Shown here one piece after another: positions 37,435 through 45,341 of a DNA stretch of 64,000 nucleotides. The notes below the pieces were generated by a model. The model was not told where the DNA came from. It saw only the letters and a list, made by a program, of their open reading frames with translations, and ran no database searches. The position numbers and the translations under genes were made by a program. Source of the stretch: SIAQ01 sp963767835 (GTDB lineage: Bacteria > Planctomycetota > Planctomycetia > Gemmatales > Gemmataceae); NCBI GenBank assembly GCA_963767835.1, contig CAVYFY010000027.1, positions 50,974 to 114,973 on the forward strand. Reading direction: 5' to 3'. How positions within the stretch are numbered: position 1 is the first letter of the stretch; each line of letters opens with the position of its first letter.

Positions 37435-38659
37435 TTACGGGCGCAATGCCAGCCAGGCGATTGCGGTCGCGATCATGGTGAATAATGCGAACAGGCCCAT
37501 GCTGTAGCCGAAGCGGACGTAGCGCTTTTGTGCGTCGTCCTGTTCGACGGTTACGGCGGTCCAGCAGGCGCTGTGCTGGTGCTTGAGCAAGTCGCAGTGC
37601 AGGAGTGCCGCGAGCCCGGCAGTTTGCGTGGCCGGCGGCACGATGTAGCAACCCGCCACCATGCCGGGCTCGGCGCCTTCATTTTGCGTCGCTTCGGTCA
37701 GAATTTTCACGATGCATGTGCGCCAGCGGGCGAGTTTGCTCTGCCATTGAAACAGGCGAATGTTCTCGGGCAGCGCCGCTGGCGCGAGCACAATGCCCGC
37801 GCGAATTTGCCGAGGAATTCGCTCCAGGCACAGCGAATCCATGCCGATCTCGTACATCTGGGTAATTTCGGCGGGATCAAGGTCGGGATGCGGAGGAAAT
37901 CGCTGCAACCATGGTGCCGAGCCGGTGCCCGCGGTGTCCATGCCGCAGATGGCGAAGTAGATCGGCAGTTCCAGCCCGGTCGCTCGCCGGACGAGGCATA
38001 AATTTTCGCGGCAGGAATTCGCGGCATCTGCCGCAAACGGCACGGCGACGATGATCCCCTGCAGGGGATGCCGAGGGCTGCGTTCGTTCAACAGCAGACG
38101 GCAAAGATCACGGACTGGCGTCCGCTGCGCGTCAGCATCGCCGTCGATCGTGAAGAAAATGGAACCGGTATGCGCGAGCACCTGAAATGGCCCGGCTGCG
38201 CATCGGCAAGGCAACGGCGCCGATCGATTCGAACAGCGCACGCAGGTCCGGGGACATTGAGCCAAGGATCAGGAAGGCCGGCGTCGCGCGCACGTTGATG
38301 CCGTTTTCTTCGAGTGCGTGGCAGGCCTCCGTCCAGGCCGACGCGACTTCGAGCCCGACATCGGCGGTCGGCGCGTGCCGCAATGCGGTCCACAGCCCAA
38401 GCCCGAGCCAGCTCAGCGCGTAAATGGCGCCGGCAAGCAGCGGCAGCCAGACGCGGTGCAAAATCGGCCACGGCGAACGCAGCAACCGGTCCAGGCCGCT
38501 CCAGCGATTCAGCTGCCACAACACGACAAGCAGCAGCGACCAGAACGCCACATGCAGCATCCATCGCAAGAGCGGCCCCGACCAAAGCGTGGGCATGCCG
38601 CCTCGCCACGGAAAAACGACGTCGGTAAAATGTCGAACTTGTATCAACACTGCGTTCAT
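37435..38659 (-). CDS. TssM/IcmF-like membrane protein lacking a P-loop (frameshifted near 38190)
   Basis: About 407 residues after removing one base near 38190. Two N-terminal TM segments (WMLHVAFWSLLLVVLW, LLAGAIYALSWLGLGLW) precede a domain related to the TssM/IcmF N-terminal GTPase-like region: AFLILGSMSPDLRALFESIG, FTIDGDAD, LCRLLLNERSPRHPLQGIIVAVPF, GLELPIYFAICGMD. The segment expected to be GxxGxGKT is GSMSPDLRAL, so nucleotide binding looks lost. A final TM helix (GLFALFTMIATAIAWLAL) ends the protein, and the long periplasmic part of TssM is absent. It follows a TssL/DotU-like gene by 27 bp. The pair may be a reduced secretion-like assembly. Confidence 0.6.
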
Positions 38660-38686
38660 GTTCGCTCCGATCGGCCAACACAATTC

Positions 38687-39343
38687 TTACCAGCGCCATA
38701 ACAGCGCCGCCAGCAGTGGCGCCGCAAGCGAAAACGCTAGCAGTAGCGAAAACTCCAGTCGCCGCGTTGGCAGGTCGGTCGGCAGGGCCCGTTCGCCGGG
38801 CGGCGGCGCCAGAACCGCCGGCATCGTCCACACCGGCGCGGTTCGGTCCAATAAATCCTGCACGCGTCCTTGCCAGGCCCGCAGCGTCTCTTGCTTGTTG
38901 CGCCAGGCGCCGCGGTAACCCAGCGCCGCGCACCACAGGACGACCTCCAGCGTGTCGCGGTCGCCGCGCGTTTCGGCGTAACGCGCCTCGTCCCAGAATT
39001 TTTGGCAGCTCGGCATCGTCCCGTGCATCTCGGACTCGAGCGGACATTCGCGCCAACGCGGACCCCAGGCGGAATGGTCGCCGAGGAATTCGTCGAGCCA
39101 ACAGGTCAAGGCATAGCGAATGGTGGCCTGGGTAAGCCGACGCTGTTCCTCGCGCGCGCCCTGTCCGGAAAAATCGAGATGGTTCGCTCGCCTGTCACTC
39201 TCCGGGACGAGCGCGTCGAGCAACGCGCGCAGGGCCGAGCGCTCGTGGTCCCATTGCGGCGCTTCTCCGGCTTCGAGCCGATCACGCAACTCAAGGACAC
39301 GGCCAAAAATCGGCTGGGTGAGGTCGGCGATTCGAGCTTGCAT
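38687..39343 (-). CDS. DotU/TssL-like type IV/VI secretion protein
   Basis: 218 residues from ATG 39343 (AGGAGA upstream). DotU/TssL signatures: QATIRYALTCWLDEFLG, W-x-E-CPLESEMHGTMPSCQKFWDEA, DTLEVVLWCAALGYRGAWRNKQETL, and a C-terminal TM helix (LLLAFSLAAPLLAALLW). In T6SS, TssL and TssM form the inner-membrane complex. Here only this pair is present in the window, with no sheath, Hcp, VgrG or ClpV genes. Confidence 0.75.
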   Translation of the reverse strand: MQARIADLTQPIFGRVLELRDRLEAGEAPQWDHERSALRALLDALVPESDRRANHLDFSGQGAREEQRRLTQATIRYALTCWLDEFLGDHSAWGPRWRECPLESEMHGTMPSCQKFWDEARYAETRGDRDTLEVVLWCAALGYRGAWRNKQETLRAWQGRVQDLLDRTAPVWTMPAVLAPPPGERALPTDLPTRRLEFSLLLAFSLAAPLLAALLWRW

Positions 39344-39680
39344 GATGATCTCCTGGCACGATGTTCGCGCTGGCACCATAACCATTGGAGGCATTACGAA
39401 ACAACCGCAGTCGTCGTGCGGGTAAGGCAACTTGACGCCGCTTTTCTTTTTCGGGGCGGTCTGGTTCGCCGAGAAAGGAAAATGGGAAAGCGGCGTCAAG
39501 CCTCCGCACTCCAAAAGTCACAATTGGCCGACAAAAAAGCTCATTTGGCTCTTGACAGGATCAAAGGATTTGATTATCCACCTGCCCTCGCATTCAAGGG
39601 TTCCATAGCAATGCTTCAGCCGGCGGACCATCCGGGGAAAGGATGGGCGCGGGCAGGACACGTACAAGGGGAGAAGGGGC
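39344..39680. other. Divergent intergenic region with an inverted repeat
   Basis: 337 bp between the TssL-like gene and the secreted Ig-like protein. It contains an inverted repeat with 15-bp arms (CTTGACGCCGCTTTC at 39431-39446 and its complement at 39486-39500). No gene recognised. Confidence 0.5.
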
Positions 39681-41270
39681 ATGAAGTGGGTAAACGTCCT
39701 AAAAAGGTGGACCATGCGCGGCATTCATGCGGCTGTCCTCAGCGCGGCGTTGCTGGGCTCCGCGTCTGCCGCCTTCGCGCAGACTCCTGCCGCGGCGAAC
39801 AGCCCGGCGAACAAACATTACACGAAAAGCCGATCGTTTGATCTGCCGGTCAAGATGAGCCAGGACGATCGCCTGACGCTCAAAGAGATTCGTCTCTACG
39901 TGAAAACACCGATAGGGCAATGGGCGCTGCAGGAATCGGGCTCGCCCTTTCAGGATAAATTCAGCTGCCGGGCGCCACAGGACGGCGAATACTGGTACAC
40001 ACTCGCCACGGTGGATCGTTCAGGACGGATGACGCCCGCCGACTTGAACGCGGAGCCGCCAAGCCAAAAAGTGGTCGTGGACACGGTGCCGCCGCAAATT
40101 CAGGTGCAAACGGCGCCCGCGCTCAATGGCGAATTGACGCTGCGCTGCACGGTGGTGGACGCCAATCCCGATTTGTCCACACTGCAGGCGGTGTGCCGAA
40201 CGAATGTCGGCGATATCCCGCTCGACATGGTTCCCAATGAGCCGGGTGTCTTCCGGATCAAAGGAGCCGAGATGTTGCGTCATCCCGTGATTGTCACGGT
40301 CAGGGACCATGCCAAGAACGAAGGGATGGAGCGAGTCTGTATCGGCGATTTGGTTGGCGCGGCATTGTCGCAGGCGGCGCCGCCCGGTGGAGGGTCCAGC
40401 GAGATTTCTGCGCCGCCGCTGCCCGGTAAAGGGCCGGCGGAGATCGCCATGCAGCAGGATCGGCCCACGCTGCCGCCCGTCACGCCCGAGCCATTCCCGA
40501 TCAAGACGGGAGCGCACGGCGAGGGCGTCGTTCGCACCGAATTCCCGCCGGCGTTGCCCCCGGAAACCCTGCCGCCGCGACAGCAGGAGCAGCCGACCAG
40601 GCCCGCGATCAGTCTGCCCGGCAAAACGCTGGCCGCGCCGCACCAGCTCATCAACACCACCCAGGCGTCCATCGATTATCGCATCGATCACGTCGGCCCG
40701 TCCGGCGTTGGCAAGGTCGAAATCTACATGACGCCCGATAATGGACAATCCTGGCACCGACTTGCCGAAGACATGGCCAAACGCAGCCCCGCCGATGTCA
40801 GACTTCCCGGCGATGGCGTTTACGGCATCCGCATCGTCGTCGCCAACGGCAATGGCTTCGGCGGCAAGGCCCCAGTCCGCGGCGATGCTCCGCACTGCAC
40901 CGTCGAGGTGGACACCACCCCGCCTTTCGTGCAACTGCGCTCCGTCGAGGTTCCGCCCGGCGCCGGCACGGTCGAAATCCGTTGGAACGCCACCGACAAA
41001 AACTTCGGCAGCGATCCCGTCACGCTCCACTACCGCACCCGGCCCGACGGCCCGTGGCAGATCATCGCCCGCAACATCAAAAACGACGGCATCTATCGCT
41101 GGGCCTTCCCGCGCGATGTCGGCAGCCAGTTCTTCTTCAAAATCGAAGTCGCCGACCTGGCCGGCAATACCTCCCACGCCCTGTCGAGCCAGCCCACCAC
41201 CATCGACATGACCGAGCCCCGCGCCACCATCGTCGGTGTAAGCGGCAGCGGAGCGGCGCTGCCACGCTAA
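39681..41270 (+). CDS. Secreted Ig-like domain protein
   Basis: 529 residues with a signal peptide (VLSAALLGSASAAFA). Four or five short beta-sandwich domains of the Ser/Thr-rich or Ig-like type: YTLATVDRSGRMTPA, VDTVPPQIQVQ, TVEVDTTPPFVQLR, IRWNATDKNFGSDPVTLHYR, FFFKIEVADLAGNTS. A proline-rich linker (~240-320) separates the halves. The VDTxPPxV signature repeated before domains is typical of cell-surface or exported planctomycete proteins. No catalytic motif. A strong hairpin follows the stop. Confidence 0.7.
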   Translation: MKWVNVLKRWTMRGIHAAVLSAALLGSASAAFAQTPAAANSPANKHYTKSRSFDLPVKMSQDDRLTLKEIRLYVKTPIGQWALQESGSPFQDKFSCRAPQDGEYWYTLATVDRSGRMTPADLNAEPPSQKVVVDTVPPQIQVQTAPALNGELTLRCTVVDANPDLSTLQAVCRTNVGDIPLDMVPNEPGVFRIKGAEMLRHPVIVTVRDHAKNEGMERVCIGDLVGAALSQAAPPGGGSSEISAPPLPGKGPAEIAMQQDRPTLPPVTPEPFPIKTGAHGEGVVRTEFPPALPPETLPPRQQEQPTRPAISLPGKTLAAPHQLINTTQASIDYRIDHVGPSGVGKVEIYMTPDNGQSWHRLAEDMAKRSPADVRLPGDGVYGIRIVVANGNGFGGKAPVRGDAPHCTVEVDTTPPFVQLRSVEVPPGAGTVEIRWNATDKNFGSDPVTLHYRTRPDGPWQIIARNIKNDGIYRWAFPRDVGSQFFFKIEVADLAGNTSHALSSQPTTIDMTEPRATIVGVSGSGAALPR

Positions 41271-41290
41271 TTCGGATAGCACGAAGCAGA

Positions 41291-41332
41291 CAGCCGGCAG
41301 CAGGCAGCGAAAGCTGCACCTGCTGCCGGCTG
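41291..41332 (+). terminator. Hairpin after the Ig-like protein gene
   Basis: CAGCCGGCAGCAGGCAGC-GAAA-GCTG...CCTGCTGCCGGCTG folds into a near-perfect stem capped by a GAAA tetraloop. It starts 20 bp after the stop. It shares the CAGCAGGCAGC units of the four-helix-bundle flanks. Confidence 0.6.
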
Positions 41333-41381
41333 CGTTCCTGCGGCATCCTGAGATATTCGTTTAAGGAGAGGGACATGATCC

Positions 41382-41594
41382 TTACGCGGGCCGTTTCTTG
41401 TTGATGAGCTTGACGATCGCCGGCACCAATTCGGTGGGCACCATCATCATGGTCTGATTTTTGTCGTTCAGCGAGGCCTCGATTTCCGCGACCTGTTGAT
41501 CTTCGGTCATGTTATCGTGGTATTCCGCCAACTTGCGGATTTGCTCTTCCGTCCACCCTTTTGGAAGCCGCTGTTTTTTCATGGTTTTCTTCAT
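41382..41594 (-). CDS. Putative antitoxin of a small TA pair
   Basis: 70 residues (MKKTMKKQRLPKGWTEEQIRKLAEYHDNMTED...). Charged helical start and a C-terminal hydrophobic stretch (MMMVPTELVPAIVKLINKK), a common look for antitoxins. Its start overlaps the stop of the upstream toxin-like gene by 4 bp. No named family recognised. Confidence 0.6.
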   Translation of the reverse strand: MKKTMKKQRLPKGWTEEQIRKLAEYHDNMTEDQQVAEIEASLNDKNQTMMMVPTELVPAIVKLINKKRPA

Positions 41595-41875
41595 CGTTTT
41601 TTTCTCCTTTTGTCCCGGCGATAAGCTTTCAATCGCTTTCCCCGAAGCTCGTACGCGGTGACGACGAATCCGCCGTCACCATCGCGATTGGGCACAAACA
41701 CGACCTTGAGGTAACGACCTGCCGAGGTTTGTCCCATAATGGACAGCGAGTCGCGGCCGCCTCGGCGTTTGAGCCTCGGACGCGCCAGCACCTGCCGCAC
41801 TTCATCCTCATCTACGCCGTGATCGTAAATGTGCGGCAATCCTGCCTCTGGATCGGTCCAGAATCGCAGCTCCAT
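41591..41875 (-). CDS. BrnT/DUF4258-like small toxin
   Basis: 94 residues. HGVDEDEVRQVLARPRLKRRGG, RYLKVVFVPNRDGDGGFVVTAYELRGKRLKAYRR has the compact RelE-like beta sheet with a basic C-terminus seen in BrnT/DUF4258 proteins. GGGGA precedes ATG 41875. Toxin-first gene order with the antitoxin-like gene overlapping by 4 bp. The ~117-bp repeat (41898-42014) ends 23 bp upstream. Confidence 0.7.
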   Translation of the reverse strand: MELRFWTDPEAGLPHIYDHGVDEDEVRQVLARPRLKRRGGRDSLSIMGQTSAGRYLKVVFVPNRDGDGGFVVTAYELRGKRLKAYRRDKRRKKR

Positions 41876-41897
41876 TGCTGATCCCCTTTTCGGAGAT

Positions 41898-42014
41898 TCA
41901 TTGTAACGAGCCGTCCGCGCGGGCGGTAGGCCGCATCACGCAGGACGCGGAGTTTCCCGGCCCGGCACAGCGCTTTGGCGGGATTGTCGAAAGCGGCGGT
42001 TGGCAGTCGGAGAA
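41898..42014 (-). repeat. TA-island repeat, copy I
   Basis: ~117 bp, >85% alike by eye to copies at 42599-42718 and 43422-43540, all in the same orientation and each directly upstream of a small TA-type operon. Ends (minus strand) in CTCGTTACAATGA. Compared with copy II it has a 4-bp insertion near the end that disrupts the shared reading frame. Confidence 0.75.
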
Positions 42015-42018
42015 TCGG

Positions 42019-42267
42019 TTAGCGCCGAGCGGCCGATTTCTTGCGTTTTTTGGTTGGGCCAGGCGAACCGCGCCGCCCCGCAATCTCTTTCACCAAATCC
42101 TCGACCGTCGGATTTCCCAGCAGGTTGTCCCGTTCCTCGGTCTAATTGCCGAAGCCATTCGAGAAATGATTGATGAACCGGGCCGTGTTGACGGGGCCGA
42201 TCTCGCGGCACAAAAGCGCGATCGCCGCGGCCGTCACCTCGGCAATCGGCATGGGAGTCGTTTTCAT
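42019..42267 (-). pseudogene. Small antitoxin-like gene interrupted by an amber codon
   Basis: AGGAGG sits upstream of ATG 42267. The frame reads MKTTPMPIAEVTAAAIALLC, PVNTARFINHFSNGFGN, then TAG (42142-42144), then TEERDNLLGNPTVEDLVKEIAGRR to TAA 42019. Relatives, often next to small toxins in cyanobacteria and planctomycetes, read GNYTEER here, so TAG replaces a Tyr codon by one base. Either a nonsense mutation or a base error. Total 82 codons if read through. Confidence 0.65.
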
Positions 42268-42340
42268 CGCGAAACCTCCTCGGCAAGTTGGAGCGGCGAC
42301 ACTACCTTCACGCGCAGGTCTTTCTGTTTGGCCGCTCTCT

Positions 42341-42430
42341 TCAGAACCCGGTCGTCGCTTCGAACACCGGTTTGTACTGCGCATCGAATGGGCAGTTGAT
42401 GAAAACCCGGCGGTCGTACCTATTTTCCAT
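42341..42430 (-). pseudogene. Truncated gene start, VFINCPFD family
   Basis: MENRYDRRVFINCPFDAQYK, then PVFEA matches the N-terminus of a family of predicted nucleotide-binding proteins (VFINCPFDxxYxPLF). Only 29 codons remain before TGA; the body is missing. It overlaps the stop of the upstream small gene by 11 bp, an arrangement expected for a coupled pair. Confidence 0.55.
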
Positions 42431-42575
42431 CATGGGCTGGAACCGGCCGCTTTTTCTTTCGCCGCCTGGCCTCGGCGAGTTCTCGAATCGCTTTGCGCAT
42501 CTCTTCGCGGTCGAAGAAATCCGGCGGATTGACTGGCTCCAGAATGACCGGTCTGCGTTTCGTTTTCGTGGCCAT
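42420..42575 (-). CDS. Small basic antitoxin-like protein
   Basis: 51 residues from ATG 42575 (AGGAGG upstream): MATKTKRRPVILEPVNPPDF, then FDREEMRKAIRELAEARRRKKK. Charged and helical; no family recognised. The partner gene downstream (42341-42430) is truncated, so it may now be an orphan. The in-frame ATG at 42602 overlaps the repeat end and is less likely. Confidence 0.5.
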   Translation of the reverse strand: MATKTKRRPVILEPVNPPDFFDREEMRKAIRELAEARRRKKKRPVPAHDGK

Positions 42576-42598
42576 CGGTTTCTCCTCCTGTGCTTCGC

Positions 42599-42718
42599 TC
42601 ATTGTAACGAGCCGTCCGCGCGGTAGGCCCCTTCACGCAGGACGCGGAGGTTCCCGGCCTGGCACAGCGTTTTGGCGGGATTGTCGAAGGCGTCGTGCTG
42701 GCGGTCGGAGAGGGGCAT
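42599..42718 (-). repeat. TA-island repeat, copy II, with an intact 39-codon frame
   Basis: Same element as 41898-42014 and 43422-43540. On the minus strand it reads ATG 42718 to TGA 42599-42601 as MPLSDRQHDAFDNPAKTLCQ, then AGNLRVLREGAYRADGSLQ. The other copies keep most of this frame (DNPAKALCRAGxLRVLR) but carry a 4-bp insertion before the end. It could be a short coding relic rather than a purely regulatory repeat. Confidence 0.7.
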
Positions 42719-42729
42719 AGCTCATCGTG

Positions 42730-42757
42730 AAAAAAAGCGGCCAATCAAGGCGTTGGC
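42730..42757 (-). terminator. Intrinsic terminator of the PIN operon
   Basis: Minus strand: CCGCCAA-CGCCTTGA-TTGGCCGC followed by TTTTTTT. The stem overlaps the last codons of the PIN-domain gene. Confidence 0.6.
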
Positions 42758-43173
42758 GGCCTTGAAAGTGAAGCGACCAAATCGACGGGTGTTATTACCG
42801 GAATCGGCGATGCCGCGAATCCGCGCGGATCGCGCGTGACAATCCCATCAACGCCGGCCTGAACGGCACAGGCGATCTGAAGGTCGTCCTCGAAGTCGGG
42901 GCCGGCAAACCCTTGTGCGGCAAGGAGAGTTGCCCGATCGACAGGGGCGATATCCAGCGTGCTCAAACAACCATTTATGACAGTCAGCGCTTTCGGCAAA
43001 CCGGCCTGTTTGCGAACAACGTAGAAAATTGTCGGGAGGGCGAATGCCGCTACAAACGCCCTGATCTGGCCCTGGCAATGCGCGTCCCAAATGGCGGCCA
43101 TATCCGCTGCCCAGGGAAGTCGGTCCAAGAACAGGTCCAGGAGCACGTTGGTATCGAGCAGATACTTCTTCAT
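42745..43173 (-). CDS. PIN-domain (VapC-like) toxin
   Basis: 142 residues: YLLDTNVLLDLFLDR with the first catalytic Asp, GFAGPDFEDDLQIACAVQAG with the acidic cluster, and GIVTRDPRGFAASPIPVITP at the end. PIN toxins are Mg-dependent RNases. The start overlaps the stop of the antitoxin-like gene by 4 bp. A T-run hairpin terminates the operon. Confidence 0.88.
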   Translation of the reverse strand: MKKYLLDTNVLLDLFLDRLPWAADMAAIWDAHCQGQIRAFVAAFALPTIFYVVRKQAGLPKALTVINGCLSTLDIAPVDRATLLAAQGFAGPDFEDDLQIACAVQAGVDGIVTRDPRGFAASPIPVITPVDLVASLSRPPTP

Positions 43174-43403
43174 CCGTATTTTTCCGCACGACGCTCCTGA
43201 ATCCAGCGCTTGACGGTCTCATCGTCGGGCGACGGACCATCGACGGCCGCAATGCCGCGAACCTGCTCCGCCGGCACGCCGCGTGGCCCGATCGCCGGTT
43301 TTTCTGGGGCGACAACCGTGACCTCGACGTTGGCCCCGTCCGGCAACGGCGAACTGGGAACGACGACGCCGTTGGTCACGACGCCAGTGATGGTGGTGGA
43401 CAT
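43170..43403 (-). CDS. Antitoxin of the PIN-domain toxin
   Basis: 77 residues: MSTTITGVVTNGVVVPSSPL, PDGANVEVTVV at the start looks like the short beta hairpin antitoxins (TGxVxNGVVVPxxPLPEG) paired with PIN toxins, with a charged helical C-terminus (ETVKRWIQERRAEKYG). GGAGGGAG precedes ATG 43403; the ~117-bp repeat ends 19 bp upstream. Confidence 0.75.
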   Translation of the reverse strand: MSTTITGVVTNGVVVPSSPLPDGANVEVTVVAPEKPAIGPRGVPAEQVRGIAAVDGPSPDDETVKRWIQERRAEKYG

Positions 43404-43421
43404 GATTACTCCCTCCTGCCC

Positions 43422-43540
43422 TCATTGTAACGAGCCGTCCGCGCGGGCGGTAGGCCGCTTCACGCAGGACGCGGAGGTTCCCGGCCCGGCACAGCGCTTT
43501 GGCGGGATTCTCGAAGGCGGCGGGTTGGCGGTCGGAGAAT
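43422..43540 (-). repeat. TA-island repeat, copy III
   Basis: Third copy, immediately upstream of the PIN operon. Like copy I it carries the CCGC insertion, and its minus-strand frame then runs open into the leader of the antitoxin gene. Ends with CTCGTTACAATGA; TACAAT could serve as a -10 box. Confidence 0.75.
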
Positions 43541-43679
43541 GCGTCATTTTCGCGCATTCGCGATTTCGCTGAAGAAGAGAAAAGGAAGATTTGGGGCCAA
43601 GTTACATTGACACGAAAACGAGGGATCGCCAAAATCAAAGTACAGGCATGTTCACTAACCGTTTTCAAGGATGAAAACC

Positions 43680-44030
43680 ATGAAACCCATCATTGGCTGG
43701 ACGGTTCACCACCCCTACTCTTTCGCATGCGCTCCCATCCGGGCAGACGACCTCGTGTCGGAAATCCGAAACATTTGGGCGGATTTCGATTGGCCAGATC
43801 TTTTCGAAAGCCAGGTGAAGGCCTGGGGAGTCGCCAAAGAGTACCTGACCGAGATACTGGGTCAGGCCTTGGAAGACCTTGAGTTTTGGACAAACCGTTT
43901 CATTCTGGCAAACGGTGTCCTAAAAATCTACCACTTTCCGCCAGGCGTCGCTGAGAGTCACGCCGAGGTGGCGCGGAAAAAGTTGGAAATCGCAAAGGCT
44001 GGATTAGCGCTTTGCCCGAACCTAAGCTGA
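43680..44030 (+). CDS. Hypothetical protein
   Basis: 116 residues from ATG 43680 (AAGGA eight bases upstream): MKPIIGWTVHHPYSFACAPI, then RADDLVSEIRNIWADFDWPD. No family recognised. Its stop lies inside the last codons of the convergent helicase gene. GC is lower than the neighbouring genes, as in the rest of this island, hinting at acquired DNA. Confidence 0.5.
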   Translation: MKPIIGWTVHHPYSFACAPIRADDLVSEIRNIWADFDWPDLFESQVKAWGVAKEYLTEILGQALEDLEFWTNRFILANGVLKIYHFPPGVAESHAEVARKKLEIAKAGLALCPNLS

Positions 44031-45341
44031 GCCGTTGCGGCGCTGTTCGAGCAAGCGGATGAGTGACCACCCGCTCGGAAGGCCACGGGATGCGTTTCTA
44101 AAAGCATCGTAAATCCCAGCCCATGTTTCACCGGGAGCATCCGCGACAGTGCCGGATTGCTGCTTTGGCCAAACGCCGGTGCGTTGGTGGTGCGACTCGG
44201 CCCACGCCAGGATTTGGTCCAAGGTCAACGCAGGCAGCTTTTTTGGGTTTCGCTTTCCGCGATTCTCGGCAAGCAATTGAGCCAACGACGATCCACCGGA
44301 AAGGCCGCGGAGCCCGGTAGATAGGGCCTGGTCAACACTGCCCCATTTTTCACCACTCGCGTCCGCGATGGGACCGGATTGCTGGGTCGGCCAATGCCCA
44401 GTGAGTTGGTAGTGCGCATCAGCCCATGCAAGAATGTTTTCAATCGACAGGTCCGGAAGCTCTTTGTGGTTTCGGACGCCGCGATGTTCAGCGAGGAACC
44501 GGGCCAACGTGGACCCACCCGGAAAGCCGCGAGCACCACGGACTAGGGCGGAATGGATACCCGCCCACGTTTCACCGGGTACTTCAGCAATCGAACCGGA
44601 AACGTCTTTTGGCCATTTTCCTTCGCTTTTGTGGTACGCATCGGCCCAAACGAGGATCTGTTCCGCGCTGAGGGGCGGTGGGTCAAGCTGGTTCTTTCGT
44701 CCCCGGTGGTCAGCCAGCAACCGAGCCAGAGAGGATTTTTCTGGAAGCCCTCGATTGCCCTGTTGGAGCGCCCCATCGATTTTCGCCCATGTCTCGCCAG
44801 GGGCATCGGCGACAGGGCCAGAGGTGCTTTTTGGCCAATCGCCGGTCGAGGCGCGGTGGGCGTCAGCCCAGGCCAGAATTTGGGGCTCGCTCAGCGGCGG
44901 AAGATTTGCGACGTTGCGGACTCCACGAAATTCGGCGAGCAGACGGGCTAACGAGGATTCACCGGGAAGTCCCCTGTTCCCGTTTTGCAGAGCCATGTGA
45001 ACGCTCATCCAAGTTTCCTCCGGCGATTCCATAACCGCGCCGGAATTGTAATTCGGCCACATTCCGGTGCGCACGTGGTGTGCATCGGCCCATGCGAGGA
45101 TTTCTCCTTCGGTCAGCGACGGAGGGCAACTTACGTTTCGCACCCCACGGTGTGCCTCAAGCAACTTGGCGATTGATGACTTGTCGGGTAACCCGCGCAG
45201 GGCTCTTTGCAGCAATTGATCAACATTCGCCCAATTCTCTTCCGGCGCGATCGTCACTGCACCGGATTGCACTTTCGGCCATTCTCCGGTGGCTTCGTGG
45301 TGCGCATCCGCCCACGCCAAGATCATCTCCACCGTCAACGG
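44022..45341 (-). repeat. Six tandem ~219-bp coding repeats
   Basis: Each encodes ~73 residues starting LT.EqILAWADAH and ending hRGvRN...LPp. Units are 50-65% alike by eye in protein; the last is shortened. They form the C-terminus of the helicase. Confidence 0.85.

Noticed and set aside
41898..43540. TA-island repeats as integron attC sites
   Set aside because: No clear RYYYAAC/GTTRRRY core pair or long imperfect inverted repeat typical of attC; the repeat instead reads as a partial coding frame.
44022..45341. Regularly spaced repeats as a CRISPR array
   Set aside because: The 219-bp units are protein-coding, similar over their full length, with no short identical repeat plus variable spacer pattern.
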